Shown: piece after piece, positions 39,430 to 49,664 of the stretch
Position numbering within the stretch: position 1 is the first letter of the stretch
How the letters are laid out: the number at the start of each line of letters is the position of its first letter
DNA from: Ancylostoma caninum
Lineage: Eukaryota; Nematoda; Chromadorea; Rhabditida; Ancylostomatidae
Length of the DNA stretch: 64,000 bases
Assembly (NCBI GenBank): GCA_037903475.1
Contig: JBAJFG010000271.1
Span: forward strand, 558,001-622,000
Direction: 5' to 3'
The notes under the pieces: model-generated
Seen by the model: only the letters and a program-made list of their open reading frames with translations
The model's database searches: none
What the model was told of the DNA's origin: nothing
Position numbers and translations under genes: made by a program

Positions 39430-39640
39430 AGTTATTTGGGATTGTTCCAGGCTCTGATGCATTATTGGAAGGAAAGGCAATCCCATATGAATGTTTATGC
39501 TTATCCAGTAGCTGGGTAAAATGTCACGTATGGGTAAGCAAGCTGATAGTTGCTAGGTAAAGGGTAAATTTGACTGCTTTAATACCTTGACCATGGCTAA
39601 TCTCAATGATGCATCGGGGCCATGGATCCTTCTATCCGAA
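39430..39640. repeat. GGGTAA-rich dispersed repeat, copy
   Basis: Contains GGGTAAAATG, GGGTAAGC, GGTAAAGGGTAAATT and the block TAATCTCAATGATGCATCGG shared with 21849-21875. Confidence 0.5.
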
Positions 39641-40859
39641 AGATCTACCAGACTAATATGGTAAAGGTAATATTCTACCCATGTATACTAAAAATGTTCT
39701 TGCATTCAGTACCTACCTAGAATGTTGGTTTTAAAGATCATAACAAGGTCTATTGATGATGCTACTAAGACTTTGGTGTGAAAAATTTAAGATATATTCC
39801 ACTATCTGCCGTTTCTTTGCTACTTTCCATAGCTAGAAACAAAATCCAACCATGATCCTAGATGATCTATTACTCTTCCAAATAAAAATACGTTCACTGC
39901 TGGATAACTCAAGTAATGCCGAAAAAACCTTGTTAAGCTCTTATTTTAAAGGAATACTCTTTGATTCGATAGATTCTAAGGGCTCAAAAGTTCCTTACTT
40001 TCAAAAGGTGCCCAAAAATTAATTCCCAGACTCTCAAAAGCCCATTACACAGCACGAGATAAAGTTTGGATGTAAAACCCTGGTTGAATCATCTGTGAGG
40101 CTTCCGAGAAAGCAGATTCCAAAAAACAACACTTGAAACAGGAGCATGTGACCAATTCTGTGTAGTGATTATCCATGGATTCGTCTAACACTCTTCTGAA
40201 CTTCTGAACTCACAGCCTTCCCACGAGGTTTTTCTCTGTGACTACAAGCCTGTATATACATAGAAAAGCCATTTACAGACGAAGAAATTGTCAGCGACGG
40301 CCCTCCTTAATGATTTATGGCCCCAGTAATGAATCCCAGCAGTGCTCCCGATAAAATATGACATAACGATGTTAGCCCAATAAAAAGTCGCTTGTTTGAT
40401 CTTTTGCAGTGCTGAGCCGCTGCCAGAAAAATCCACGAGTTCAGATGTGATGTATGAGTTTTTTCATGTACGTCACTGTGGTGGATTAAGTGACAGCTGA
40501 CAGCTGGGAAAAAAAAAGAACGGCGGCGCGGAGATCCTTCACTGAGTGAGGGATTCTATGGCGATACGGCGAGACGAACACCTATGTGAGAGCATATGGC
40601 GAGAGAGCACAGGAACTTAAGAGGCACAGACACGACGAAATCTCAAAATAAGAACGGTTGTGCTATGCTAGTTGGGGAAGATGTAGAAAAGTGTGTTAGA
40701 GGATAAAGGAATGAATAAAAATATAGAAAAAATATAGCAGTAGTAAAAATATAGCAGTAGTAAAAATAAAAAATATATAGTAGCATAAAAATGTAATAGT
40801 ACAATAGTATGTATGTAAAAGAATGTAAACATAAATAAAACAAAGTAATGATCGTATCA
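39641..40859. other. No supportable gene
   Basis: AT-rich. From 40690 on it grades into ATAGTAAAAATATAG-type low-complexity sequence. Confidence 0.5.
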
Positions 40860-41313
40860 AATAAGTATGATAAAATATATCTTATGGTAAAATATGAATA
40901 TAGTATGCATAGTATTATGTAGCATTAATACATAATATATGTAGCATAGACGATACAGTACGGTAAAATACATACTATATGTAGTATCGTATACTTGAAG
41001 TAACCTTCTTAGTATAACAGAATATAATAGTGTGTAATAAAATTCATAATATGGCAATTACTATGTAGTATATGTAGCACAGATAATACAGTACGGTAAA
41101 ATATATACTATATGTAGTATCGAATACTTGAAGTAATCTTCTTCTTAGTATAATGGAATATAATAGTGTGTAATAATATTCATAATATGGCAAAATATAT
41201 GGAAAATACTGTGTTACTATGTAATATATGTAGCATAGATAATACTACGCTGTATGTGTTGTATACATATATAATAGCGCACAGTAAAATATGTAGTATA
41301 TATCTGTAGTATC
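40860..41313. repeat. AT-rich tandem array, unit about 137 bp
   Basis: A unit containing ATATGTAGCA.AGA.AATACAGTACGGTAA, ACTATATGTAGTATCG, ACTTGAAGTAA.CTTCTT and GTGTGTAATAA.ATTCATAATA occurs at about 40930 and 41066. Partial units lie before and after. The retrotransposon at 41314 is inserted into this array. Confidence 0.75.
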
Positions 41314-42048
41314 GGTCTCCAACTGAACCTGACGAAGACGATGTTCATGAGGAACGGATGGGTCCCGGATGCCCCATTCTCGCTCAACGGAACGACCATA
41401 TCCGAATGCTCCAGCTACGTATATCTAGGTCGGGAAGTCAACATGATGAACGATCTCGCTTCAGAGCTGGGCAGGAGGAAGCGAGCGGCTTGGGGAGCCT
41501 ACAAGAGCATCGAGGACGTAGTGAAGAAGACGAAGAACACCAGGCTCCGTGCCCACCTCTTCAATACAACGGTTCTCCCTGCTTTGACGTACGCCTCGGA
41601 AACCTGGGCGTTACGCAAGCAGGATGAGAATGCGGTCAACGTCATCGAACGCTCCATCGAGAGGGTGATGCTAGGAATAACCCGCCTCACACAAGTGAGG
41701 GCTGGAATACGGAGTTCCACCCTTCGTGAACAGTCGAAGATCAGGGACGCTGCCGCTTACGCCAAGTTGAGTAAGATCAGGTGGGCCGGACACGTGATGC
41801 GTCTTAACGACCACCGTTGGACAAGAGCCGTCAGCGACTGGACTCCACGGGACGTTAAGCGCACGACAGGAAGACCACCGACCCGATGGTCAGACTTCTT
41901 CACGAAGTCCTTCAAGGAAAGATATAATGCTCTTCGTGTCCCTCGAACGGACAGAATCCACTGGACAACTCTGGCTCGCGAGAGGGACAAATGGAAGGAT
42001 TGCTGGCGCCCGCTCGGTACATCCGAAGATCAACGGGAGTCAAGGTGA
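41314..42048 (+). CDS. Reverse transcriptase C-terminal fragment (retrotransposon ORF)
   Basis: The fragment has 244 codons (first ATG at 41341, 235 codons), is uninterrupted and ends at TGA 42046-42048. It holds the end of the reverse-transcriptase domain and the region after it. Visible are the KTMFMRNG segment, YVYLGREV, TTVLPALTYASETWALRK, then a basic maturation-type region with WAGHVMRLNDHRW, GRPPTRWSDFF and a C-terminal tryptophan-rich stretch. I recognise these motifs as typical of endonuclease/reverse-transcriptase polyproteins of RTE/CR1-like nematode retrotransposons. The endonuclease and the catalytic palm (YXDD) are missing, so it is non-functional by itself. Confidence 0.85.
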   Translation, partial: GLQLNLTKTMFMRNGWVPDAPFSLNGTTISECSSYVYLGREVNMMNDLASELGRRKRAAWGAYKSIEDVVKKTKNTRLRAHLFNTTVLPALTYASETWALRKQDENAVNVIERSIERVMLGITRLTQVRAGIRSSTLREQSKIRDAAAYAKLSKIRWAGHVMRLNDHRWTRAVSDWTPRDVKRTTGRPPTRWSDFFTKSFKERYNALRVPRTDRIHWTTLARERDKWKDCWRPLGTSEDQRESR

Positions 42049-42056
42049 TCAAGGTG
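41314..42056 (+). mobile_element. 5'-truncated non-LTR retrotransposon (RTE-like)
   Basis: A 743-bp insertion with perfect 12-bp target duplications. The open frame begins at the very first inserted base, as expected for 5' truncation during target-primed reverse transcription. The 3' end consists of a short tandem repeat (TCAAGGTGA twice), the kind of tail used by RTE-type elements instead of poly(A). The absence of stops and the intact duplication suggest recent insertion. Confidence 0.8.
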
Positions 42057-42068
42057 ATCTGTAGTATC

Positions 42069-43562
42069 AAATATATGTACTAACAATTACATTTATGTAA
42101 ATATACAAACCACAAATCAAAGTGGTTATGTGGAGAAAGTTCCTAGAGTCTGCGCTGAAAGACTGTCTTTCAGCTCAAAAAAAAGCAAATCAAATAAGAT
42201 CAAAAATTTTCGCCTGCACATTCTAATAATGTACTTTTCATGGAAAATTTAATCTTACTTCTGAGAGCAGCATCGTTCCTTTCGATCACTTAATATTCGA
42301 GGAATTGCCGGGAAGTTTAGCATTACTACAATTTTTCGATCAGGGTTTGAGGATGTTGAGGATTGAGAAATGAAAAGAAATTCAACAATTATGAAAAAGT
42401 TAGAAACGTGGCAATGGCAAAACTTACTGGAAGGATAGTGGAAAAGGAACCCTAGAAAATCCCCTATGCCCACGTTCCTGTGGTTTAATTACAAGGCAGA
42501 GACTATGCGTAGCATTTTCAATTATAATGAATACAATAAGAGCCTTAAGAGCTTTTTATAATTATGGATGACAAGCTTGAGACGTCTTGAACAATAGAAG
42601 CAGTAAATCCTAACCACATTAGCACTTTTCCATCTATGTAATTGTTCCTATTTTGGTCTACGTCATAAATGCGGGAGATTATCTGCCCACCATTAGATTC
42701 CTACGGTCTAGATAACGTCATCTAATTAGAATGGAAATGTCACTCTTCCCATTCATTACCCTGTGCCCAGGGGTGCTCATGTACTAGTTACAATTGAAGG
42801 AGGAAGTCGAGAACATCATCTCCAGCCTAGCATGAAGACCACGGACACCCTGGAGGGATTCTTGGGCTCCGTGCAGGGGTTTCCTCACTTTCTCCCAGAA
42901 AACAATCATCGCAGAAGGGGATTCCCATCCTAGCAACCGTAGATTCGCATTAGAACGAATGTCTGGAGGTATTTGTTGGGGGAAATTCGTGTAAATATTC
43001 ATGTGACAATGTGTAGACGAGTTTCAGAGATCACAACAGATTGTTTGCTGGTCAGGTTGTTGGATAAAAATCAGGACAGAAGGGGATTTTGCAAGAGAAT
43101 TTCGCTCTTATTCGGGGAAAAAGCTTTAGACACCCATTTTTATGTACAAATGCGATTCAAGGACAGAAATTTCTTTTACCATCGGGGAGTTCACCCATTT
43201 CGAGTTCGTCGGGCGACACGTTTCGGACGTAATGCACCCGATATGTCCTCTAGAGCCTGTACACGCAGCCGCCGCCGACTGAATTGTGGCCGAGTGCTTA
43301 GCCAAACATCATGGATGGCTAGCCATAGAGTTTTCCTATACTTTGTATTTGCTTCAGCTCTGATGGAATATTGATCCAGGCAGGCAACAAAGTCGGAACA
43401 TCCACGCATTATCCTACAACTCTGGCAAAAATAGAGGCTTTTCAGGGTAATAATCGTAGCTCTGAAGGGGAAACTATTTTCAGGATAGGAAAACTATTTT
43501 CAGGATAAACTATGGATAAAATGGGTTTTCCTGGGCGGAAAAAGCGCTAAAACCAAGGTTAA
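42069..43562. other. No supportable gene
   Basis: AT-rich sequence, with a direct repeat GAAAACTATTTTCAGGATA (43470-43510). Frames at 43191-43409 on both strands are of chance length. Confidence 0.45.
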
Positions 43563-44157
43563 GAAAGCCCAGCCAGGTTAGAAAGGATCATCGCCGAGCT
43601 GAGCGCGGCTCAAAAAGGAAAAGGACCGCCGGATCGCCGTAGCTGCGGTCGGTCGGTGGTAAATAATAGCGATACCGGTCCGCACACTCTAAACAATACG
43701 CCCGTAAAGGAGGTTCCGTACCGCGGGCGACTGAAATATCTGTGTCAGCACCTAATACAAATCATAGTGCATGAAATTTCACCGGAAATGCCCGCTATTA
43801 CGCGGAGAACCCGTCCAGGTACAGATCAGCTGGAGTGCTTTGCCACGGCGGCTTTCTCGGAGGGATTCGTGGATATTGCCGAAAGGGGCGAGTGGATGAT
43901 CTGTGTGTTCATAATGGACGAGTTTCTGGAAGAAAACTTAAAGTATTTTCATGGATGAGTCAAAAATCGGCTGATAAAACATGTGAGGTTATACTATGTA
44001 CAGTCCGGTCCGGCAGCCACTGCAAATGGGCGACGGCCTCGGTATTAATGAGCTATAAATCACTCGAGTTTGGGAGAAAGCGAAGAAAAATACAATTTTA
44101 GTCAATAGTAGACAGGGTAGATAAGCGTAACCCTATGCTTAAGAATGGGTTTAAGGC

Positions 44158-44169
44158 TTAGGCTTAGGC
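44158..44169 (+). repeat. Two TTAGGC units (nematode telomere motif)
   Basis: TTAGGCTTAGGC, preceded by a degenerate TTAAGGC. It is too short to be a former telomere end. Confidence 0.6.
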
Positions 44170-44278
44170 TTCACAGGAGTGGCCCCACCCAACTTCCTTT
44201 TCACCTAAATTTCGAAGATAAACTACGATAAGCGTAAGTGTAAGTAATAGTGGACACCATTTGTTGCTTGCATCGCGT

Positions 44279-44351
44279 GCGCGCATAGCTCAGTGGGTTG
44301 AGCGGATGATCGACGTTGTGGTGGTCAGGGGATCGAATCCTGCCCTGTGCC
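44279..44351 (+). ncRNA. tRNA-like module 1 (SINE head-like)
   Basis: Box A TAGCTCAGTGG (44286-44296) matches the RNA polymerase III consensus. Box B GGATCGAATCC (44330-44340) differs by one base from GGTTCGANTCC. A D-arm and a T-arm (CAGGG..TCCTG with one G-U) can be drawn, but the acceptor and anticodon arms are poor. It is unlikely to be a working tRNA gene; a pol III promoter in a retroposed element is more likely. Confidence 0.5.
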
Positions 44352-44422
44352 CCCATTTTGCAAATACATATAGTATGCTGCCTACGACTGCTGCAGTTAT
44401 CTAACAAACTCCAACATAAAAA

Positions 44423-44495
44423 GTAGCCCGGATGGCTCAGTGGTTTGAGTGGCAGATTGCAATCTGTCCCTATCGCTGGTTCCACTCCGTTGGAG
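44423..44495 (+). ncRNA. tRNA-like module 2 (SINE head-like)
   Basis: Box A TGGCTCAGTGG (44433-44443) and box B GGTTCCACTCC (44478-44488) are 34 bases apart. The middle contains CAGATTGCAATCTG, which would place GCA in the loop, but the anticodon stem does not fold properly. It is followed by a unique tail rather than a tRNA 3' end, as in tRNA-derived SINEs. Confidence 0.55.
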
Positions 44496-45346
44496 ATCCA
44501 GAGTTAAGTATCGCAGTGTTTGGGGTTCACTGCTTGGAACGTCCCCCGTGATCTCCTTCGGGTAGTCCAGGAAGGCATCCGGCAACGTTTTGCATAAATT
44601 TCGAAGATAAACTACGATAAGTGTAAGTGTAAGTAATAGTGAAAGACCACTTTTCAAAGTTGAGGGAAACCGGGAGAGAGTAACTCCGCCGTAAAGGACT
44701 GCTCCACTAAAAATAAATGACAGCGGCAGAACTACTTCGCAATGGATATGGAACAATTTGTACGGATTTCAATTATTTCTGAGGATCCCGAATTGGATGA
44801 GCTTTATTATCCATATGGGATACCTGAAGTACTGTGTCCATCTATAGAAGAATAACGGCCATTTTTGTATTCGTGAAGCAGTGTACTATAGTAGAAAATT
44901 GAAGAGTTGGCTTCGCTTATTGTGTATTCAGAAATCTTTCCCCATGAAAACCACAAAAATGAAAAAACGTGAAAGATGTGAAAATGGTCCCCTGCTTTAT
45001 AGCCTTAACATATCCAAAGCACTCTGTCTACTATGAACTAAAATTGTATTTTTCTTCGCTTTCTCCCAAGCTCGAGTGATTTATAGCTCATTAATACGGG
45101 GGCGCCGGAGGGTGGCGGCAGCCGGCGCCCGCCGGCGCCCATTTGCAGTGGCTGCCGGACCCGACTGTAGCAGAGGAATTGACTTTTTTGTTAAGGAAAC
45201 TCACTGATTTTCGGTTAATAGATATCGACAAATCGTATCCTAAAAAGAACCGGGTGAAAAGTCATTGGGGATTAACAAACGGACCAATATCATGTCAAAG
45301 AATTTACCTATTTGGAGAATGCACATATCGGACAATTTCATCCTAG

Positions 45347-46261
45347 AAGTTCAAGCAACCAACAAAGAAGAGGAGTCAGGAAGTTTTCCAATTTTCGCTC
45401 GGTAAATCCGTTCATTCCGCACAGGCAGGAACACTACGATCTTTCCGGAAACGTTCCAGGATCACGGAGGTCACGTTGAACAATAAAAAAATTGGAACTC
45501 TAGAACCATTAACTACTATCGCCGTGAGCGCTTGGCCATAAAAAACTGGGAGTCTTCCATCGGTCAGGGACAGTTCACACTGCTGCTCAAGGATACGGGT
45601 AATTGTGGTCATGGGTCATTTGCAAAGAAGATCCAGGGGTAGGAATTACGGAATCCTGAGAATAATAAGAATAAATAGAGAGTAAATAAAAATGAGTACT
45701 GCAAACTGGTAGTTACGTTGGAAATCCAGGATGTGTGGCTCATTTATGAGAATCTCCAAGCTCTAGTTGAGGAATCTCATAAGCTTCCATGTCCAGATTT
45801 GGGTTACCACAGTTTCAAGGCAGTGTACTGATTTTTTTCACCCGTTGATCCTTTATAACCAATATCCTGGGCAAGGGCGAAACCCACTGATTCAGATGTT
45901 TTATCAAACTTTGGAATCCAACCTATGATGCCATGATGCCCTCATTTCCCTGGGACAACTTCCAGGAATGGCTATGCTGGAACTTCCGTGGAAACCACTG
46001 AAATATTAATGATTCACTACAACGTGCGTCAGAATTATTGACGCACCTAAAATGAGTCCGTAGAAAAGGCAAGGTGCGAAAACATTTTGAAAATGCATGT
46101 ACAATGTAAAGCACATGTCTTGGCGACCAGGATAAGTGCACTCATATTCACAAAAGTCTCCTTCCGGAAGCGGAAACAGTCGCGAAGACGATGAGGAAGC
46201 GCATAGCCCTAGGGGAGAGTGACTAAGGTCGACTTTTTTGCAGATCTTCTATAGATCAGGC
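45347..46261. other. No supportable gene
   Basis: Chance-length frames only. Confidence 0.45.
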
Positions 46262-46500
46262 TTAGTTAGGCCCAGATAATGCATTAGATACGTATCGATT
46301 TGTTCGGAATCAGAAAATGCGATTCGGAGAAGCCTGTAGTTCGAGTGTTTGAAAAAGAGGGAGCAGTACAAACTCTCAGGAACGATAAGGAGGCATTCAG
46401 ATCTATCTCATTTCTAAGCATTTTAATTCACCGGATCCAGGCCTGAATGAATAAAGGAATAAATTAGGCTATTCGATTTTTATTCGGTTCTAAGCATAGT
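46262..46500 (+). repeat. Dispersed repeat family A, copy 2
   Basis: Matches 15290-15530 in order and spacing (TAGATACGTATCGATTTGTT, GGGAGCAGTAC, CGGATCC, ATTCGATTTTTATTCGG). It is diverged. Confidence 0.5.
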
Positions 46501-47810
46501 GGCCTATAACAGGTGGTTCGTTCAGACAGGGGCGAAAAAATTATTTTAACTAGGCCTTTCGAACAAGTAACTTCTCCTGTAGATTTCTGGGTCGCGTTCT
46601 ATGAAATTATCTGAAGACAAAAGTATTTCGAATGAAATTCCAAGATCCCTAATCTTAACGAAAAACTGTTTTTAACGCACCACGGTATGATCAACAATAA
46701 TAAAATTCTATGTTCCTGGTTCCGCGTTTTTCTAGACCTGTGAACAGGTGTTTGGTCTATTAGGAAGTCCTCAGGAACGCATATCAACATGCTATCATAG
46801 GAAAAAGTACACTATGAACTAGAATGTGCAGTTTCCATCTGAGATATACGGGTATTCCTGTGGAAAAAAGCATAAAATGTTGATTCAGTCGACAGAGTGA
46901 GAGTGTATGAAGGTTTTTGTCAAGCTCATGTGCTAGAGGTGTGAATACGTGTCTCATAGGAGTTCAAACACTAAGAAGGGTACAGCTGATTCCATCTGAA
47001 CAGCCCTGATTTTCAAATTTCGGTACTAATTTTGGTTCGGGGACTGTATGTGCCTCTGGCGAAAAAGCCCTAGAGAAATAGGACGCATCGCCTTAATTTA
47101 GCTGGATGTTACTACGTCAAGAGCAAAAAAAAGACGGCTACATGGGTATCAAAGTCTGAATGAATGTTAGAAGTATAGATGTCTTAACGAAATCGTGATT
47201 CCATAGATCCCTTCCAGTGGCGGACGCAGAAAGTGGGCGGGAGTGGGGGGGGGCGTGGGAAAAAAGTGGGGTCCCCGCCGTTTTGGGGACCCAAATGGGA
47301 ATAAAATTAATAAAAATATTGATTATAATAATTAATAATTAATAAAAATTATATTAAAAATAACATTAAAAATAAACAATTAAAAATAAGCTGATACAAG
47401 ATTTTTATTTGCATTGTAAAGTAATTTCAAAAATCTGACAACCCATTCTCGGAGGGGGCGGGGGCTATTTGTCATTATTGGCGATTCCGTTGCATTTATC
47501 CTGTATTTCAAATTGATGAAAAACCAAATATTCTCGTTAATGTTTATCCAGAACCAACTAAAAAATTTGAATATTCGAGGAAAACATCGTCTCTCAGCCC
47601 TTTAACCTTTGCTCCAGAGCCGTATTGTTCTCGTTTATGACCATTCAAATCTTCGACTTATTCGAAGTCAAGCATTCGATTTCGGATAGGTCTGACATAT
47701 TTATAAGTTGTCCCAGCTACAGCTTGCTTTCAATATACCAGTTGTCCACCCACTTATCTAGTGTGAAACTGCTAGCTGAAATAAGGTTTAAAACATTACA
47801 TCCAGCTCCT
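46501..47810. other. No supportable gene; possible transposon end
   Basis: At 47216 CAGTGGCGGACGCAGAAAG starts a GC-rich then AT-rich segment. CAGTGGCGGA is a common outer end of some hAT-like DNA elements, but no mirrored partner end was found. 47300-47400 is almost pure A/T. Confidence 0.35.
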
Positions 47811-48096
47811 TTATTTCCTCTCACACACCGTCCAAATAGCCCTGGGACAGAATGTTAGCGATAGAGCGCGATTTCGTATTGAAAAGAACGGTTTTCCAAA
47901 CAAGATGGGACGGCACTGGATGAGAGACACGCTGGCAAGTGCTGCACCACACGCAACGCTACACCCTGGTTGTCTGCGCATCCGCATATTTCTTCGAGAT
48001 CACCGTTTTCATTCTTGTCCAACCTCGCTGCGTCCTGTTCTAACCTGTCCAAACAGGTGGTGTCTCGACCAATGAAGGCTTTGAGTTGCGCCTGGT
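47811..48096 (-). CDS. Possible terminal exon with poly(A) signal, overlapping a repeat core
   Basis: The minus frame is open from an acceptor-like TTTAAAACCAG (near 48095) to TAA at 47855-47857, about 80 codons. AATAAA follows at 47816-47811. The codon pattern is protein-like (DRLEQDAARLDKNENGDLEE). Part of it coincides with the dispersed TGCGCAGAC core also found at 23250 and 25715. The frame may therefore be a transposon remnant and not a host exon. Confidence 0.25.
47962..48014 (-). repeat. Short dispersed core containing TGCGCAGAC, copy 3
   Basis: The reverse complement reads GAAAACGGTGATCTC..GGATGCGCAGACAACCAG, about three-quarters identical to 23250-23296. Confidence 0.45.
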
Positions 48097-49480
48097 TTTA
48101 AACCAGGGATTAGAGTCACGTGTGACTTCCTTTAATGTGATGAATGCCGAACGTCCTCGCGCTCTTTATTAGCGTTTTAATTCGAATAGCTCTTCGTGTA
48201 GCTAGGAATAGAATTCCTCGTAATTTCAAGGCTATCATATCGCCATATGACCAGTTCTAGTTTAAAAAAAGGAAATAGAAATGCAGAGCCATTAAAATTC
48301 CCACATTAGGATTAATGGACTTCACTTTTCCCTTAAAAAATACGAGACGTTATGTCACGTCTTCAGGAAATTCATATTCGATCGCCTCGCAAGAAATACA
48401 TAGTCTCTAGGATTCTGTGAAAAGCTTGTCAAGGATGCAAGCAAAAGTTCGCGTGTGCGAAAAATATTTCTCGTGGGAAAATGCGGATATCCAGGAATGC
48501 AAAGAATAGTCTTATGAAGATGAGAAGAGAAATTTTTTATTATTGAAAATTTCCCGCTTCTCATCAAATCACTGGGAAAAATGCCATGTGACGGAGGTAG
48601 GTCTGACACTCTGAAACTATGGATTCTTGCATTTCGTATGTACCCTACTATTTGCAAGTGGAGTGCTTTTATGACAATTAATGACCCTAACATCCTAAAG
48701 GACTCAATGTCTTCATAGACGTATGCCAAGGTTCACCCTGTGTATTGAAAAAAAAAAACTCATGAATCGCCTGCCTTCTATCTATGAGGTTTCCAAGCTT
48801 TGCCTGGTGAAGCATTTATCCATAAGCTGCTCAATAAGCATTCCTAAGCCTGCAAGGAATGGATTTGAATCTCCTATGATGGCAAATAAGCCAGATTTCG
48901 CAAAATCGCTATAAAACTTCTCTCTCTGCAAGAAGGAATAGTGGAATGGCGATTGAGGAAAAAATTAAATTTGAATTATTACGAGAAAAAAGTATGATTC
49001 CCCCAAGAAGAACTTTAGGTGGTCTTTAGAAGTATTAACTAGACCTAGAGCAGCTAAGGAGAATAAAACTTTGAAGATTGTTAATGTGTGGGGTGGTTTC
49101 CCTGGGAAGGACAGCGAGATCGAGCTCTGCCATTGGTCAGTTCATCCAAATGACCAATCACAGGTCTCTGCAGCACATTCCTTCCAAATTACAACATTTT
49201 CAGGTTCCATAATTCTTGTTGGTGCACAGGTGCTATATTCACTAGATCATTTTTTATTTATTCAAATAAATAGTTTAAACTGTCTCACGCTTTACTTTGT
49301 AGACTCTATTCGAACAATTAAATGATGTCTGAAAACCACAGCACTGAAAAATTGTGAGATATTTCAGTGTCCCAAAGTGAATCAAAATGTGTATAAATAA
49401 ACACAAGAATAATTAAATCAAAGTTATGATAAATAACCATAAACTGGATTTTTTTCCATTTTATTCGAAGAATGCTGTTC
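48097..49480. other. No supportable gene
   Basis: A 124-codon minus frame at 48355-48729 is AT-rich in codon use, without splice sites. It is within chance length. Confidence 0.45.
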
Positions 49481-49664
49481 TTTACTTCTTTTATTTCTGT
49501 AGTACCTATGTAATCAGAGTATTGGTGATTGTTGCTGTTACTTGTGTTGTCGTTGCTGTTATTCATGTTGTCGATGTTGTTCTTGTTGTTGATCATGGTG
49601 TTGTTGTTTATGTTGCTGATATTGTTGATGTTGCTACATAATGTTCTTGTTGCTCTTCTAGCAG
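49481..49664. repeat. GTT/GTTGCTG-rich low-complexity tract
   Basis: Irregular TTG/GTT repeats encode poly-Val/Leu or poly-Asn frames that are artefacts of composition. An AATAAA on the minus strand lies at about 49489-49494, downstream of the gene model at 49665-50384. Confidence 0.6.

Larger units (their letters stand above)
41302..42068. repeat. 12-bp target-site duplication bracketing the retrotransposon
   Basis: ATCTGTAGTATC occurs at 41302-41313 and again at 42057-42068, exactly at the two boundaries of the inserted fragment. Confidence 0.85.
44206..44641 (+). repeat. 47-bp direct repeats flanking a 342-bp insert
   Basis: TAAATTTCGAAGATAAACTA.. through TAAGTAATAGTG occurs at 44206-44252 and 44595-44641 with a single difference. 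The insert 44253-44594 contains both tRNA-like segments. Either a very long target duplication around a SINE-like insertion or an internal tandem duplication could explain it. Confidence 0.8.
44001..45167 (+). mobile_element. TA-flanked TIR DNA element with internal tRNA-like modules, copy 2
   Basis: Begins CAGTCCGGTCCGGCAGCCAC and ends GTGGCTGCCGGACCCGACTG, with TA at 43999-44000 and 45168-45169. TIR homology extends about 100 bp (AATGAGCTATAAATCACTCG and CAAGCTCGAGTGATTTATAG), though the right TIR carries an extra GC-rich block absent on the left. CAGTC..GACTG ends with a TA duplication fit Tc1/mariner-type elements. No transposase is seen; frames inside are chance-length. The interior holds two tRNA-like segments bracketed by a 47-bp direct repeat, and two TTAGGC units. 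Confidence 0.8.
43563..45346 (+). pseudogene. Coding-like frame broken by a stop and by a transposon insertion
   Basis: From a stop at 43560-43562 the plus strand is open for 131 codons to TGA 43956-43958, with GC-rich, protein-like codon use (for example RLKYLCQHLIQIIVHEIS, ECFATAAFSEG). The same frame stays open for 14 codons to the TA at 43999-44000, where the 1167-bp element is inserted. If the element and one TA are removed, the frame continues for 58 codons to TAG 45344-45346. The host DNA was thus probably one coding segment of roughly 200 codons with one in-frame TGA. Alternatively the part after the TGA belongs to another exon. An acceptor-like CAGGTTAG precedes 43581, and CCAG|GTACAG near 43816 could be a donor. 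No family is recognised. Confidence 0.4.

Noticed and set aside
44279..44495. Functional tRNA genes
   Set aside because: Box A and B are present but acceptor and anticodon stems do not fold; better read as SINE-type heads.
44397..44756. 119-codon minus frame inside the TIR element
   Set aside because: It crosses a tRNA-like module and the 47-bp direct repeat; no transposase motifs.
47216..47460. CAGTGGCGGA-type hAT end
   Set aside because: Only one end is visible; no mirrored partner or 8-bp duplication found.
48355..48729. 124-codon minus frame
   Set aside because: AT-rich third positions, no acceptor or donor, no recognisable motif.
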